From Gymnogyps californianus (Eukaryota; Chordata; Aves; Accipitriformes; Cathartidae), in assembly GCF_018139145.2 (NCBI RefSeq), contig NC_059477.1, positions 36,435,502 to 36,499,501 on the forward strand: DNA of 64,000 bases. Direction: 5' to 3'. The notes under the pieces were generated by a model. That model was not told the DNA's origin. It ran no database searches and worked only from the letters and a program-made list of their open reading frames with translations. Below, one piece after another: positions 49,001-63,104 of the stretch. The translations under genes and the position numbers were made by a program. How positions within the stretch are numbered: the first letter of the stretch is position 1; every line of letters starts with the position of its first letter.

Positions 49001-50891
49001 CTGCAAGTCATAAATAACTTTGATGCTCCAAATAGGAGACATTTCTCCCCATGTAAGAAACAGAGCCCTCACCTGTAGACAGTACCTGTAATGATGGAAG
49101 AGTGAAATACAGATGACACACCTTTTAAACTTTTGTTCCTACTGCCAGAATTATTAGGGCGTTTGCCCACAATGAATTAGACTGAAACATCCAAATTAAT
49201 CTGATCTACACTACCATAAATTCACCAAATGCGTGTTTGGTGAATTATTATTGCAGCCTCCCTTCTTACTTTACTTCTGCTTCACAGAGTCAAGACTATA
49301 TTTTTCATTCTCTCACTAAATAGGAGTCAAACTGTAGCCAGATGCACTGTTTGGGTACGGCCAAATTAAGAGGTTGTCCTTTAGCTGGCCATCACTGTAG
49401 GGTCTCCCCTCACCCTTACCAGGATCTCCTTCAGCCTTACTGGCACAATGGCATCCATGCTCACTCCCTAACCCAGTTCTGTCAAAATGTTTTGGTTGAG
49501 TTTAAGAACTGACTAGTAAAAGTGTTTAAGCTAACCTAGATCAATTTGACAGAACCAGGCTGGTGAACAACTACATGTGCTGTTATGCTAGCAGAGCTGA
49601 GGAGGCAGTAAATTATGAAGACTGGAAAAGAGGAAAAGTAAAATGCAAAGAGAACATGAATCACCTGCAGTCAAACAATGCACCTGGCTGCAATTCACTA
49701 ATGCATCAGTTCATGGGCTTTTGCTACGCTACTCATCTTTGCCCAAATTTTGCTAAACTACTGAAAATAAGTTTCTGTAGTTGCCCAGCTTCTTGGAAGT
49801 TTCCATGAGAGCACAGGACCCAGTAGGTCATCTGCAGTGCTAACAGTGGGTAACAAGCTGAAATTCCATTTTGGCTTTTTTTTTCCAGCTCTGCCTCCAT
49901 CTCCTGGTTGAAAGCGAGGAGTTTAGGTTTCTCTCTAGTGACATGTTGAGAATGGTATTTGGCAGGGTGAAGCCCCGATGCAAAAGTCTGCACACACTTA
50001 CAAACAGACCAAACTTCATGAAGGCTGAATACAAAAGGTCCAAGTCAGGTTATATATACAATAACTGAACTGAAGCCTCATTTTTTTGGGGCACATTAGG
50101 AATAATCTTCTGGGAGTGGAACCATTGCCAAATGGCTCTCCCAGTGAGTAGCTGGTTTGGATGAGTAGAACTCAGGGAAGTTAATACCCAGTACTGAAAG
50201 GAAGCAAGCAGGACAGGACAGAGCAGAGCTGAGAGAAAGGCCGCCGGGGAGAGCTGCTCTATAGGCCAGGTAGGGGCTGGCTTTCATAACCAAAAGAAAG
50301 CAGAGAGCAGGAGAAAAGCCCTTTGTGATACTCCATGGTGAGCCAGTCAAAAAGCCAGCTCTTTCACCCAGCATGCTCTCCTCACCTGTTTCATTCCTGC
50401 TACTCGTACATGGCTCTGGAATTGGAGGCAAGAGCTGGAAAACAAAAAAATACAACCCAAAACCACATTTTTTTCACCTTAAAAATAAAATACTGAAGCC
50501 ATTGGAGTAGTAAACTGTGGAAACATTCTCCTCATAAAATTCTACTACTTTCATTAAGCCCAGAGAGACCTCCTCTCTGTAAGTGAACACCTACAGTCCT
50601 GTATAAAATCTTTAAGTGATTATGCTGAGAAAGATTTGGTCCATAAAGGTAACCATGGAGAAGAAGAGATGGGGTCAAGCCTATAAAAACCCATAAAGAC
50701 TAGATTCCATCACATAAGGAAAAAATACTGCTTGAAGACTAGGGCCAGTATGTGCAGCCAGGCAGGAAAGGCACCTGCTACAGCTTCGCCAAGTTCAATG
50801 GGGCTTGTTGAAAGGAGACACTGGCCTTTCTCAGTCTCACTGGCAGTGTAGGGAATAAAGAGAACATTTTAAAGAACATGAATCACCTTAC

Positions 50892-50988
50892 CACTTCTGG
50901 AAGCACCTTCTTCGCAAGATCATGGATGGCTTTGATCACAATACATATAGATGACAGGAGGAATATGACACCCAAGATAACACAAGCT
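50892..50988 (-). CDS. TMEM163: TMEM163 coding exon: TM3
   Basis: This exon is 97 nt. It begins with one base (A) that completes an Ile codon from the upstream exon, then encodes 32 residues ending in phase 0. The product starts ACVILGVIFLLSSICIVIKA and continues IHDLAKKVLPEV. The first part is a strongly hydrophobic helix (TM3), followed by a basic loop. The acceptor is TTTCCCAG and the donor is GTG|GTAAGG. Human has IVVKAIHDLSTRLLPEV here, so the loop AKK differs from STR while the helix is conserved. The preceding exon, with the TM2 motif FAFDAILDVLSS, was looked for up to 64000 and is not in the window. Confidence 0.96.
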
Positions 50989-51649
50989 CTGGGAAAAAAA
51001 TGAGAAAAATAAAAAGAAATGTTAAGAACATATTTGGAGTTGTCAACTCTCCCACTGCTGAAGGATAACACACAACAGAATATTAATAATAAAAAAATCT
51101 TAAGGAGCTAAAGATAGAGACTTGCATTAAAGAAGAGAATGAAAAGAAATGTCCAGTTCCTCTCCAGTTCTTAAAACCTAGATTATACTGAGAAGACAGG
51201 GCAGACCAGATGATGTTTCAGAGTGAGAGAGAAAGACATGTCTCTTCTGCTTCTGATGATTTCTCATACAGTCCTCTAGAGGTCTGTTTCTCTGTTTGTT
51301 TGTTTTGCTAGGATCTCGCATTAGAAATAATCAAAGGAACTTCATTCTCTTTACCAAACCAGGACAGATGTTTGGTAAATCTGGTCAGTAGCATAAAAGA
51401 ACCTGAAACATCTGTTTCCTCCCCAAATCTCCAAGAAAAAAGATTTTAAGTGCAGATATTAAAAAAAAATCAGCAGGTTAGGTGCATCACTTTGTAGGCT
51501 GTCCAAGGATCTCTCAATACCTAAATAAGGATCAGAGTTTCATCAGATTAGGTGCTGTGCAGAATTAGACTCTCTATTCCTGCTCTGCAGAGCTTACAAC
51601 CCAGTCCTATAAAAAGCAAACAAATGGGTTAATGAAGAGAAGATAAAGT

Positions 51650-51677
51650 AACAGAGAATAATTAACAGAGAATAATT
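51650..51677 (+). repeat. 14-bp tandem duplication
   Basis: AACAGAGAATAATT is present twice head to tail. It is a small intronic duplication. Confidence 0.88.
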
Positions 51678-54600
51678 AAGTTTTGTATAGGACACAGGCA
51701 CAATGAGGCTTACAAAGCACATAATGCATACCCAGAACTTCACAGTAAAAAAGAAAACTCTTGCTTTTGTTCAAACATACAGACTGATACTACTCTCAGA
51801 TGGAGTTCCTCTTGCCATGAAATACTATAGGATATAAGGCTTTGACTTTCTCTACACAACCAATAATAGCCAGTCTATTACAGAATTGATAACTCCATAA
51901 CTCCATTTTACTAACAGCTCTTCATATAAAATTCTATTACTATAGATAGATATACAGTAAGAGCAATTTTAATGTTTAAAGCACGAAATAGTTAAGAAGT
52001 GATATCTATATGTACATTTTTTTCTTCAAAAGTTGTATTTCCTTTGTTTGTTATTCATCATTTGGTACCTATCTGTTAGCTCAGTTTACGGATGCTATAA
52101 TTATTCCAGTAGCATGCTACTATTTTCAACAACTCAGACATCAGGCCATCTGGTGGTTGGCAGCACATGTAATGTTCACATCAGGCCCAATCTAGAGACT
52201 GCAGTTGAACTGGCATTGCTCTGCCTAGGTCAGAAGATGCAGCTGCAGCAGTGGTGCAGGTGAGTAGCTGGTCATTTTATTCCCCAGCACAAGCAACACT
52301 AAACCATGCTGTGCACAACCCACATAATCCTACAGACAAGTCCTCAGTAAAGGGGCTGCCCTTCTACAGAGGAGTACAAACAATGTAGAGGCTAGCATCC
52401 TTCCTAGCAACAGAGTGGTATGCTAGATGAGGTACTCGTCTCAGGTAGGCAAAACTCTGCCACACCAATTTTAAGAGATGTAAATTGCAACGCAGCCCTC
52501 ATTCTTGTTAAACATAACCTGTTTTAAAAAGTCGGCAGAAAAGGCTTTACACAGTCTGATTACCCTAGAGTCCTTCCCCTAGGCTCAAACACAAGAACAA
52601 AAATATGGCCCATCATCTGTGATAGAGGAAGAAACTCACAGGATGGATTCTCTGCAATCCTGCAGTGATAGGTGATCATTAAATGGTAATATGGATGGGA
52701 GGAAAGTTCATCTCCCAAAAAGAATGAGTAAAATTGGAACTTAGAGCGCTTTCCATTTTCTATTGCATATTTGCAAGCATGTCCCTGTTCTGCAACAGAT
52801 TCTTTTCAGAGATTTGCAGTTTCATTCTGTCTGAATGGATCACCGCACAGAGATCTGTCCGGAGCCTCTTGACCTACTTTTGTCAAACTCAAAACTTTTC
52901 AGTACCACCTTTATGTATTACTTCTGTAATATTTAGCACTGCCATAATCTAAGAAGCTTACACGGCACAATCCTTCACAACAGATTCTGTTGTAATGATT
53001 ATTTTACTTTTTTGGATGAGGTACCGAAACATATACCAAAAGTTCTGCTCATTTACCTGGGACAAATGCAGGCCTTAGGTAACTTGAACACAGAACTGGT
53101 CCACAAAAGTTGGCTGACTTGCCTAAGGCCATTTGCTGAGCCAGTGACAGGTTGACGTAAGATACATACACTTCATGCAAGAATATGCTGACATTTCATC
53201 TGAAAGCAACACTGAAAGAAAAGCTTTTCTATCATTCCCAGCAGGCTTAAACCAACACAGCCACAAATCTGTGAGCTGGAAAAATAGATTAAACTTCCTT
53301 GTGCCAATACGTATTGTTGAATGCCAAGGGTATGGGGGAGAGAAGACAGTGAAGCACCATCACTTTGCCTGAGCATACCTTCTATTCCCTGCACACATCT
53401 TCTGAGGAAGACAGGCGAACATTCCCTAAGGGCCTGACAGGAGCCTTGCTGGCACAGGTCTAACGTGTCCAGGGAACCAGCACTTGCCCTGACCACTGGC
53501 TGGATTCGGTTCTCACATCTGTTGGAGAGTCTGGGGTTATCTCTGTCAACTCTCCAACCACCCAAGCCTAACAGCAAATATTTTCCATCTTTGCCTATGC
53601 CCCTAGATAAGTAATGACTTCAGCAATCTTGAGCCGCTTCTCTTATTCCCCAGATCAGTTTTACTGTGTCAAAAGAATTCCCATACACCTACTTAACCAG
53701 AAATAGCCAGAAGTAGAAAGAAAAAAGGAAGATGTTAGTAACAGTGACAGGGGTATTAATAGCAGACAGAAATGCAGTCTGAGGTTTGAATCAGCGTTCA
53801 GTTACCATATTTAGCAAGCCTAGCTTCTCCTTTATATCCTGGCTTTTGGAATCCATAGCCACGCAAAATTCATGAGTAATGTCATAGTACTTTAAGTGCA
53901 AAAATACATGTTTCTTGTCTTCTTGAGTGTATTGATTTATCTGCAAAACCACTAGAACAAAATACTGCATAGTGTCTTCTTTCAATCTCATTTTCCAGAA
54001 AAACAATTTCTATCTAGACTGCAAATCATGCAAAATTCAACTACAATTGTACAAAATAAGAAACCTCCAAAAATTAAGCTGAAATTTTAACTGTAGTACA
54101 TAAAAAACAAATTGTAATTGGTTATTGTAAGCTTGCTTTATTTTCAAGCCATTAGACAAGGAAAACTTTAACACAAGCCTGCTAACTTCCATCTGCTAAC
54201 AGTTACTCAACTGCTTTGTAACTAAATAATGTTTCCAACTGCACACAAAGGGTGTTAGTGCCAAGGTTGTTGGCAAATGCAATTTCATTAATAACATTCA
54301 ATTAAATTAGATGAGCCAACTGCCATTTCTAAACAAGCTCAAGTCAACTCAGAAGTACCCATAAAAATTCATGAAAGAGGAGTTATACAGAAGTGAGGTT
54401 TGACTGAAAACCTAGTGAAGATTTTACAGATACCCCTGGCTTGGAATCACTGTAGTGTAATAAATGTTCCTCAATCTTCAGGTCCCCCATGATCACTGTC
54501 AGCAACTCTGGAGTAACTGGTGGTCCATCTAATGCCCTCATATTCCAGAACATCGGTATCTTCTTGCTAAGCCATGAGGGTACTCTCTGTCCAGCGACAC

Positions 54601-57096
54601 CCATGATGAACACATCTCCACGTATCACCAGTACCACTTACACCTCCAGCAGCTATTGGAGATCGTGTACTCATTTTACAGCCATTCCTATGTGAGTTAG
54701 TATAAGAGCTTCCCACTAAATATCTACAACATCATTAGAGATATAATTGATCTATAACGCAAAATAATTGATCACTACAGGTTTGACAGGCAACAGAAAA
54801 GATCTAATGAAGAATGCATGAATCTGAAATCTGCCTGAGTTCCATGTAATATATTGCTTCTAAAAAGAAAGAGGAACAATTTAGTCAAAACATTTTAAAA
54901 CATAATGGAAAACCATGATTTGATTTTCAGAAACAATAAGCTTTCTGGAATCTTTCAGAATGCAGTATAGTATAAAGAATAATAGACTAATTCAGAAAGG
55001 ACAAGGTGAGTGCATCTCTCTGATATCCCAGCAATAATAAACTTTTAGGTCAACTAAAGCTCAAACTTCCAAAGGTTTTTTTCTTAGAGCAATGGCACTT
55101 GGAACGTGAGAGTAATTAAAACTATATCATTAAGTTGTCGGTAAGGAGAATTTAATTGCTGTAGGTCTTGGTAGCAGATCATGATCTGCCAAAGATACTT
55201 CTTGATGTGTTTTTGATGCAGTATTTCTATCTGAAAATCCAGAAGATGAAGTATAATTCATTGTATTAAAAAATGAACTCATCAATTTTGCCAACTTTTC
55301 AATATAACTTTGTCACAGATGAAACATACTGTTAAATCAGTTGTACTGCAGCCTCAGGCATTGAGAATTAAATTATTTGGACTTTCAAAACTGCCAAAGA
55401 CTTTATACAGCTTTTGAGCTTCAGTTACTGCTAGTTCACTTCTAGTGGAACTCAGAAACATGATTATGTCTAAATCCTAAAAACTAAACTCATGTCTCCA
55501 ATCTAAAGCTTGGTTCTGGGTGTGCTACAACTTGACAATTTCCCAAAGAAATTCTTCCGAAAGCAGTACTACAACCCATTTATATTTATACAACCCTATA
55601 AATATCCATTTTGTATTACACCAGTCCTGGATATTTGCACTTACACCCATCAAAATAACATCAGTGTAACTGTATTACATGACATACAGCTGCCACCTCA
55701 TCTTTTCCGTAACACGTTCCCTGTACAGAGCACTAATAGACACAATTCTTTATTTTGATGACAAATTCTCACAACTCATAAGGAAACCAGAAGAGGAAAT
55801 CTATCACTGTAAGCACCTGATAGCATAAATCAAAAATTTGTTACTTTGCATAAGTTAATGGCTTTTAAGCAAGTAGCTAGGAAAAATACTGAGATTCAGG
55901 GGGTTCCATCTCCACAAACTGTCAATTTTCAAGCTGTTATTAGTAAGTTAACGTTTTTTTTCCTCTTTTTGTCACAAAATTAATTTCCTAAGGTGAAAAA
56001 GTCCAACTATTCAATTCATTTGCATCTAGCAGACACAGCAAAAAGCCTTCTAATTCATGGATTTATCCTTAATTCTGTCTTATATTTGTAATTATGTTAC
56101 AATTCCCTACAGGTAGTGATAAGACTAAAATTCTGTAATATTTCCATCATAGAACCAAAGACTAATCTCACTCTGATCTCTACGGTGATTAATCTTCAAT
56201 GTAATAAAGCAATTTTACCTTTAGCAGGGCTCTTGCCACACTGAAAACTCTTTACATGAGTTGACCCATTCCAGCCAAAGGGACTGCTCTTCCATGTAAG
56301 CAGCAGTCAGCCTGAAGACTGCAGATTTAGACTCTCAGCTACTTGTTTTGTAACATTTTGTAAAAAATAAATAGATATCAGTAATAAAGTTACAAATACA
56401 CCCCCAGTGACAAGCTCTGCTATATACTGCCTCAAAAGAGGTCCAGGGTAAGCTACGCAAGGGTGACTGATAACAGAATTTTCCTCGTATCAAATGACTG
56501 CTATAAAATAGCCACTGTAAGCAGCTTCCCTTCTTAATTATCATCCTGCTATCTTTCTGGCAAATAGAATACAGTAACACAGTACCAACGAGGGTTTGTA
56601 ATGAAGCTCTTGGCAATTACTCCTCTCAAGTCAATCTGCTCTCATATGCAGCAAAGGTGGTGCAACAGAATTAAGGATTCAGAAAAAATTAGTGATGCAT
56701 ACAAATACAATCTGCAAAAATGTGTTAACTTTCTCTTAGCAGCTCACAGAGACAGTTGTTTTGGGGCAGTGGAGAGGGAAAGGGGTCTCACCTACTTGGT
56801 AGTATATCTGTTACATCCTGGAGCCTATTTTACCACCACACTTCAAGTTCATTAAAATAGTCCCTGAAATGTGACAACACCGTGTGGAATAAAACAAGAT
56901 TGTCAGTAGCAGTCTAATTACTTCCCAGTTTTGTTAACATATGATACAACTAAAATGCAATATTAAAAACCTAACCTTCTTGTCAAATACTGCACTATTC
57001 TCCCACCTTTTTTATTCATTGTTGTATCTCAGATTACTTGATCTTTTTTGATTACATGGGTTATTTGGTTTTTTATTACTTTTACCAATATAAAGA

Positions 57097-57305
57097 ACCT
57101 CACAGAACCATAGAACAGCCCAGGTTGGAAGGGACCTCAAATCATCTGGTCCAACCTTTCATGGGAAAGGGAGCCTAGATGAGATTATCTAGTGCCCTGT
57201 CCAATTGCATCTTGAAAACCTCCCACGATGAGGACTCTACCACGTCCCTGGGGAGGTTGTTACAATGATTGATTGTTCTCACTGTAAAAAATTTCTTTCT
57301 TGTAT
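57097..57305 (-). mobile_element. CR1-type LINE, 5'-truncated tail, antisense to given strand
   Basis: Read on the - strand this has the CR1 tail order: 'AACAACCTCCCCAGGGACGT', then 'GGTTGGACCAGATGATTTGA', 'GGTCCCTTCCAACCTGGGCT' and a terminal 'GTTCTATGGTTCTGTGAGG'. On the given strand it appears as 'CACAGAACCATAGAACAGCC' near 57101. It lies in the sense direction of TMEM163. It is 5'-truncated and its 5' border is approximate. Confidence 0.9.
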
Positions 57306-57312
57306 CAAGATT

Positions 57313-57361
57313 ACTTACCTTATTCATTGAAAACATCACTTACCTTATTCATGGAAAACAT
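57313..57361 (+). repeat. 25-bp tandem duplication
   Basis: Two adjacent copies of a 24/25-nt unit beginning ACTTACCTTATTCAT, at 57313-57337 and 57338-57361, differing by one base (TTGAAAACAT against TGGAAAACAT). They touch the 5' side of the antisense CR1 tail. Confidence 0.88.
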
Positions 57362-57649
57362 TTTAATAATTTCAGCAGAGCTACAGAAGTAAACGTGACA
57401 AAGAGAACTGTGAGAAAAGTCATTATAAACCGCTAGCATTTGTATTAATATTCTTGAGGTAGAAACTATATTCTCACATTTGCAAAGCTGCCATCAAAAC
57501 AAGCTTCAGTTCCTCATCCAATTCTCTCGCAGCTACAATACTATAAATAAAAGATAATACTCCTAATTCCTACATACAATTCTGTTACCTTCCAAGAGCC
57601 GGTTTACTCTAGTTTGTTTTAATTCTTTATTTTCTTGGTTGTTAAGAAT

Positions 57650-57880
57650 CTTACCATGATATATTTTTCTAAGAGAAATGAGTTTTCCACCATGGGAATA
57701 GTGGAACAGTTTGCCCAGAGAGGTTGTGGAGTCTCCATCCTTGGAAGTTTTCACGGCCTAACTGGATAAAGTTCTGAGTAACCTATTCTGATCTCACAGC
57801 TGACTCTGCTTTGAGCAAGAGTCTGGGCTAGAGACCTCCTGAGGCCCCTTCCAACCTGAATTATCCTATGATCCTATGAA
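57650..57880 (+). mobile_element. CR1-type LINE, 5'-truncated tail, + orientation
   Basis: Resembles the CR1 3' end: 'GGAACAGTTTGCCCAGAGAG', then 'TTGTGGAGTCTCCATCCTTG', 'GAGGCCCCTTCCAACCTGAA' and the terminal repeat 'ATCCTATGATCCTATGA'. It runs opposite to TMEM163 and opposite to the CR1 tail about 350 nt to the left. It is more diverged than that copy in its middle part. The 5' border is approximate. Confidence 0.88.
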
Positions 57881-60800
57881 TTTTTACTCACAAAATCTTT
57901 ATTTCTGCAGACTCTGTCAAGATCTTTCAGCACTAATGGCTCCTAATAGCCCACAGAAAAGGAAATGTTAAAATCTCTACAGGCTGTTTTCACCGCTGGA
58001 GTGAAGAGGTAGTGCTAAAACTATTACTTTGCAAGGAACTGTAACTTAGCATTAAAATGAGCTGCAGGCCAATAAGAGCAATACGAGCTCTAAGCCCAAG
58101 AGTAATGTGAGCTTTTTCAGTGAAGCTGAGCAAATCAGTTTTATAATGGATACGGGATTTGATCTCTGAATAAACCCACTAATGAAACCTCTGGAGTTTA
58201 AGTAAGAAAAAATTTAAATGATAAAAGTAGTTAGTTTAATAAAAACTATAAATGTGCTAATTCCTGTTTCCCTATGATTTGAAAGGATTTTAGCATTAGT
58301 GGGTGACAGAGTGAATATCATATATGGAATCATTCAGGGGAAGTCATATGGCACAACACACAAGGCAATTGCCCAAGAGGTTTTTGCTATGTCAGGAGTT
58401 AGAAAAATATTTTTGAGCATACAGTATTCATTCACTTTTTAATTCTGTATCTCTCTATACATTTTTCTCAATTGTCTTCTGTGTCTAGCCACATGACAGG
58501 AATCCTTCTGTATCTCTTCGCTTCACTGGTACTCTTGTTTTCATTCTTTTTTCCCATAACCAAATACAAGTTACATTCTGTGAATGCTTCGTCATTAGTA
58601 ACTTGGAGCTTGCAATAATCTGCACCACATTTCTTCTAGATAAGAGGCAGTCAGCCTGTTTAAACAAAGCTAGGCCTACTTTCATTTAATATTTGTATTA
58701 TGGCAGCTCTTATAGTCTGATTACAGTAGCCAAGTATAAAATTCCAGTCACAGCCAGCCCAAGATTTCTCAAGCATTGGCAAAATTGAATGCTGATACTC
58801 AAAGGGTGAGAACTCGGGAGGAAAAAGCTCAGGTTTTGGTCACCAACAAATGATTTTCTGGTGGCAAACCAGTGGGTTCTGGCCCATGGGGATGAAGTGG
58901 AGCACGGCAGAGAAAACAGAAGAGGACTCAGAACTAAGTCAGTGGACAAAGAATATGGAAAGGGAAAAAGTCAGAGGATGTTTCGGAGAGAAGGGGCTGA
59001 AAGTGTTTGTTCAGGTTTGCAGTCATTTGGGGCACCAAGGGATGGCTGTGGATGTTGCAGATGTGGGCCTCTCTTTGCTTTCTCTTCCCTTGATCTCAAC
59101 TGCAATCCATGTCCTTCTGAGACCCACAGTTTTTCTTCTCCTCACAGCTACCTTCTCCTCCACAGCAGCCTCTGTTTGCTATCTACATATCCTAATCTGC
59201 TGTCACACAAGTGAGGAATAGGAGGAATTGAGCAAGGATCATTCCTGCCCCCAAGGAAGAGTATGTAAAGAAGCAGGGGAGAGGCCTAAGCAGCCATGCT
59301 AGGAATGTCTGCCTGCACAGCAATAGCCACCCCTGCACACACCCCAGACACAGCAGGGGCAGGTGATAGCAAAACCTCTATGGCTGGGTACTGTATCTCT
59401 ACGGCAGGAAAGGGCCTGTTCAGTCTGCTGCACACTGTGCCACAAGCACAGGTCTGCTGCCCATTATTTTAAAAAGAGGCATTAAAATTACAGTGCAGCT
59501 GTTCACTAACATTTGTTCTTTGCTACCCATTCTGCAATATTGCTGAGATAAGTCTAGCCACATTTTTCATTAGGATGTCATCCAGAACTGTGAAGACTGT
59601 AAAATCTGCTTCAAACCCATTAAAGTGCTTACTCTAACAAGAACAATTACTAGCCACTGTGGCATATTACTGTAATACACAGCCAAAAGATGCAATATCA
59701 GCCTCAGTCTTGAGATTCCTGCTTCTTTGTCATGCTCTACTGCTAATCCTAAGCTTCTTTGCGTCCAATTAGACAGTTATATTGCTTGTTTATGTTTGCA
59801 GTGTAGCTTATCTATTATCAGGTTTAGTTACTGAGGAGGGCTTGGACACCAAACTGTACAGAATCACAGCTGTTCAGAGTATTTACAGCTGCCTGTTGCT
59901 GGGTGAAGAGGGAATAGAGTCACTTTAAGATGCACTTTAAAAGGATCGAAGTGGGCTTGCTGTTCATCACACATGTTCCATAATCCACCTCCAACTGCGA
60001 GAATCCAGATCAGCATCGTTACAGCTACTCCTTTTTCTCACCATAAAAAAAAAAAAAAACCAGATTACAAAATAAAGAGAATTCAAGTAATAGTCCAAGT
60101 TATCATTGAAAGCAGATTTCTCAATTATTATGTTAAAAATATACTGTGTTATCACATGGTCTAACCTCTTCTTAAAGAACATGAAGGGGAAATGCTGTTT
60201 GTATCTGAGACTCAGATTAGCTATGCTGGGGATCCATTTCATGTTGAAAATGTTATAGGCCTTCTAAAACTTTTGTTATCCTCAGGAGTTCAACTAGTCA
60301 CTATAGAACAGGGTATTTACATCCTTTAAAATCATGCAGCTGAACTGGGGCAACAGTTCCATAAATAATTTGATTCTCCAGGTATTAAGTATCTGTCAAT
60401 AAAAGCTAACAGACATTTCTACACCTTGGAGATTTTGAAAACTCTTACAACCTATTTTCTAGTTCCTGGTCTGCACAGACTGTACAGTTGCACTTGTGGT
60501 ACACCTGCCTTATAACCATCCTCCCAGCTTGTGAAGAGCTGATCACTGCTCCTAGCCTTATAGCAGGTGATCGGAGATTCTGTCATTCCCCTGAAGCTGG
60601 AAATTAAAGCCTTTTGACAATTTCTGTAACATTCATTTTTATGGTGATTATCAAATTCCTGTACAGAACAACACCATATCCCTGATTTTATATATATCTA
60701 TATCTATGTGCAAATACTAGGCAATATACACAAATACTGCCTAATCAACTACCAGTGAAGTAAAAGGGAAGGCTTTCATAAATTAAATAGATTTTGGATA

Positions 60801-62260
60801 TAGCTCCAGTAAAATCATTGCCAAGTCTACAGATGCCACGCTTTTAGAAACAGATTTTAGAATGTATAAATATATACATTTGCTATTTCATATTTAATAT
60901 AAATCCTATGTGTGAGGATTTTGTGTGTGTGCGTGCATACATGCATTTCTGCCTGAATAAGAGCAAAGTTTATGATTGCTTCACTTTTGCCTGAATATGG
61001 GATAACGGATTTATAGAGAAATGATGCAGTTTAATAAGTCAGCCTAATGAAGCACCTCTAAAACATGTATCTAGCACTGTACTTGAATGTAGTATTTCAG
61101 CTAAATACTTCAGAAGAAAGAATGGTTTAGAAGTTGTCAGTGTGGTTAAAAAGAAACTATATTTCTCCTCCTATAAAGCAGATATCCAAGCACAGGTGAA
61201 CATTTATTTTGTAAACTCTGCACTGTGCTCCACTGGGTAGGAGAGACATGCATGTGCCATGTGAGGACCAACTCATGGTAGCTGAGAACTAAACAAGAGC
61301 TGCAGAGGTAGGTTCTTAGCTATTTGCAGTTTGTAGGCTATCTCCATGCATTTGACATTTTTCCAGATCACTTAGCTATTCCATTCACTCATCACAAAAG
61401 AGTTTTTCCTCCAGCCACAGAGGTTTGCCCTGAACTGTAGGTAGGTGTGGATTTTGCCATCTGTGCTTCAAGTCTCTTTCGTATGTATGGCATAGATAAA
61501 ATTATCCACAGTTTTTTCAATGTGACTGATATGTTGGATCTGAATTGAGAGGATTATTTTCATTCAACACTACCTAAATAGACAGTGCTCATTTAGTCGG
61601 GCTAACCAGTACAGCAGAGCCAATCCGCACATGAAAATTTAAACACAATACATGGCAGTATTTGAAACACTAATATGCCTATTTGCTGTACTGCCCCGTT
61701 TACCTGAAGAAGCTACTTACAATCAAAAACTGAACGCAAGGCATACTCTGTGGAAAGGTAACTGACAGAGAGTACGTACCCAGGAGGCTGTCAAGCAACC
61801 AAGGAAAGGGATTGGTACACTGGTAATGTTGTAGTCATTGGGTATTATAAAAAGGCTGTTGATATCATTAATATGCTTCATAAAATGTTTTTAAATATCC
61901 TAATTCCCATGTCATACTGTTACATAGCCGTAAGTTTCACCCCTAGTGCATGAAGTCCTAGAATATCCTTGTTTCCCTCCTTCCTCTCTTCATTACATAT
62001 CCCTATGTATGGATAATGCATATATATAGATATCCACATAGTGGATTCCTAGAGTTGTCTGACAACTGAAAACCCCAGTGAACCACCACCAGGTCCTTCT
62101 TTCATCAGACAGAAAAAAGGCACAACAATGCTGAGCACTTATAAACTGAAGCTATATATATACACACAGATTAGAAATAAGATCTACATCTTTACCATTG
62201 AGCTTAATTAAACATAAGGGCAGGGTAGTGAAGGATCTAAGAGATTTTCTAACTGTTGCA

Positions 62261-62300
62261 TCCAGTATTCTAATTATGAGTCAGGTTTCCTATTTACTCC
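62261..62300 (+). repeat. Unclassified repeated segment, copy 1
   Basis: A 40-nt stretch beginning TCCAGTATTCTAATTATGAG that matches 63185-63224 at 35 of 40 positions by direct comparison. Weaker similarity (a TTTCT...TTG.CAT pattern) continues about 25 nt to the left of both copies. No known family was recognised. Confidence 0.7.
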
Positions 62301-63104
62301 ATCCCTGAGGAGTAGTCAAATATCTTTCTTAGAGATTGCTTTTAGCTCAAACTAAGTTAGAAATTCTTGGATTGAGCTCTTACAGTTGTGCTCTTCTGGA
62401 TGTCAAAACAGATGAGAATACCAGTTCATTCTCCCCATAATTTAAGAACCTATTAGGAATCAAATCCTCAGGGCAGGCATTTTTCACTTGGCCAATGGGT
62501 TCAGCATTCTGACAGTATCAAATCCAGCTGCCACAGCTGAGCTAATGTACGGAGATGGAAGTTAAGTTACAGACACATAGCAAAGTTTTTAGATAAAGTC
62601 TAATTGCAAAGCTGCAAAGACTGCAACACCTTCCCAGTTCTTGATCCATTGTTTTTAAACCTAGCATAAGGTGAGAAAAGATAGGCAAAATAAATACACG
62701 AGCAGAGGTAACTGAAGCCACTTACTGTTCCAGGTAAAGCGTCATCCTACCCACAAAGAAAGAGCACTCCAGAATCATATGCTGCCCCACCGAAGATAGG
62801 AATGACTATTTTCTCCTGGCAAAAAGCTTTCGCAGCAGCAGGTGGAAATATGACAGATATCTGCACCCTTGTCTGCCACACAGTAGACTCCATCTAATTC
62901 TTGTTATTTTAATATCACTGCCAATGTTTCGGACGACAGCTTCACCGATATAAGAAAAAAAAGACAGATCTGCATTCCTTATGTACTATGACATGGCAAC
63001 ATAGAGCGCCACGAGTTCATTAGAAATTATTTGCCCATGATACAATGTAATTTTCTTCTTACAGTAATAAAGGAAAGAATAGTTGGAGTCTGACATATGC
63101 AATC

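Larger units (their letters stand above)
36407..50891 (-). other. TMEM163: TMEM163 intron (14485 nt)
   Basis: Bounded on the - strand by GTAAGG below 50892 and TTTCAG above 36406. It contains a CpG-dense block (39541-40130), a low-complexity conserved-looking stretch (about 40321-40680), a perfect 9-bp inverted repeat (40832-40853) and a very AT-rich block (about 42881-43165). Short duplications and a short (AC)6 run at 46087-46098 are also present. No other gene or interspersed repeat was recognised. Open frames of up to 119 codons are unremarkable. Confidence 0.8.

Noticed and set aside
53173..53577. 134-codon open frame on the - strand inside the TMEM163 intron
   Set aside because: No domain, repeat or family resemblance could be seen, and no evidence of its own splice or start context. 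Treated as chance.
58850..59221. Two overlapping + strand open frames of 117 and 123 codons in different frames
   Set aside because: Mutually overlapping frames of similar length point to a locally stop-poor composition, and neither resembles a known protein.
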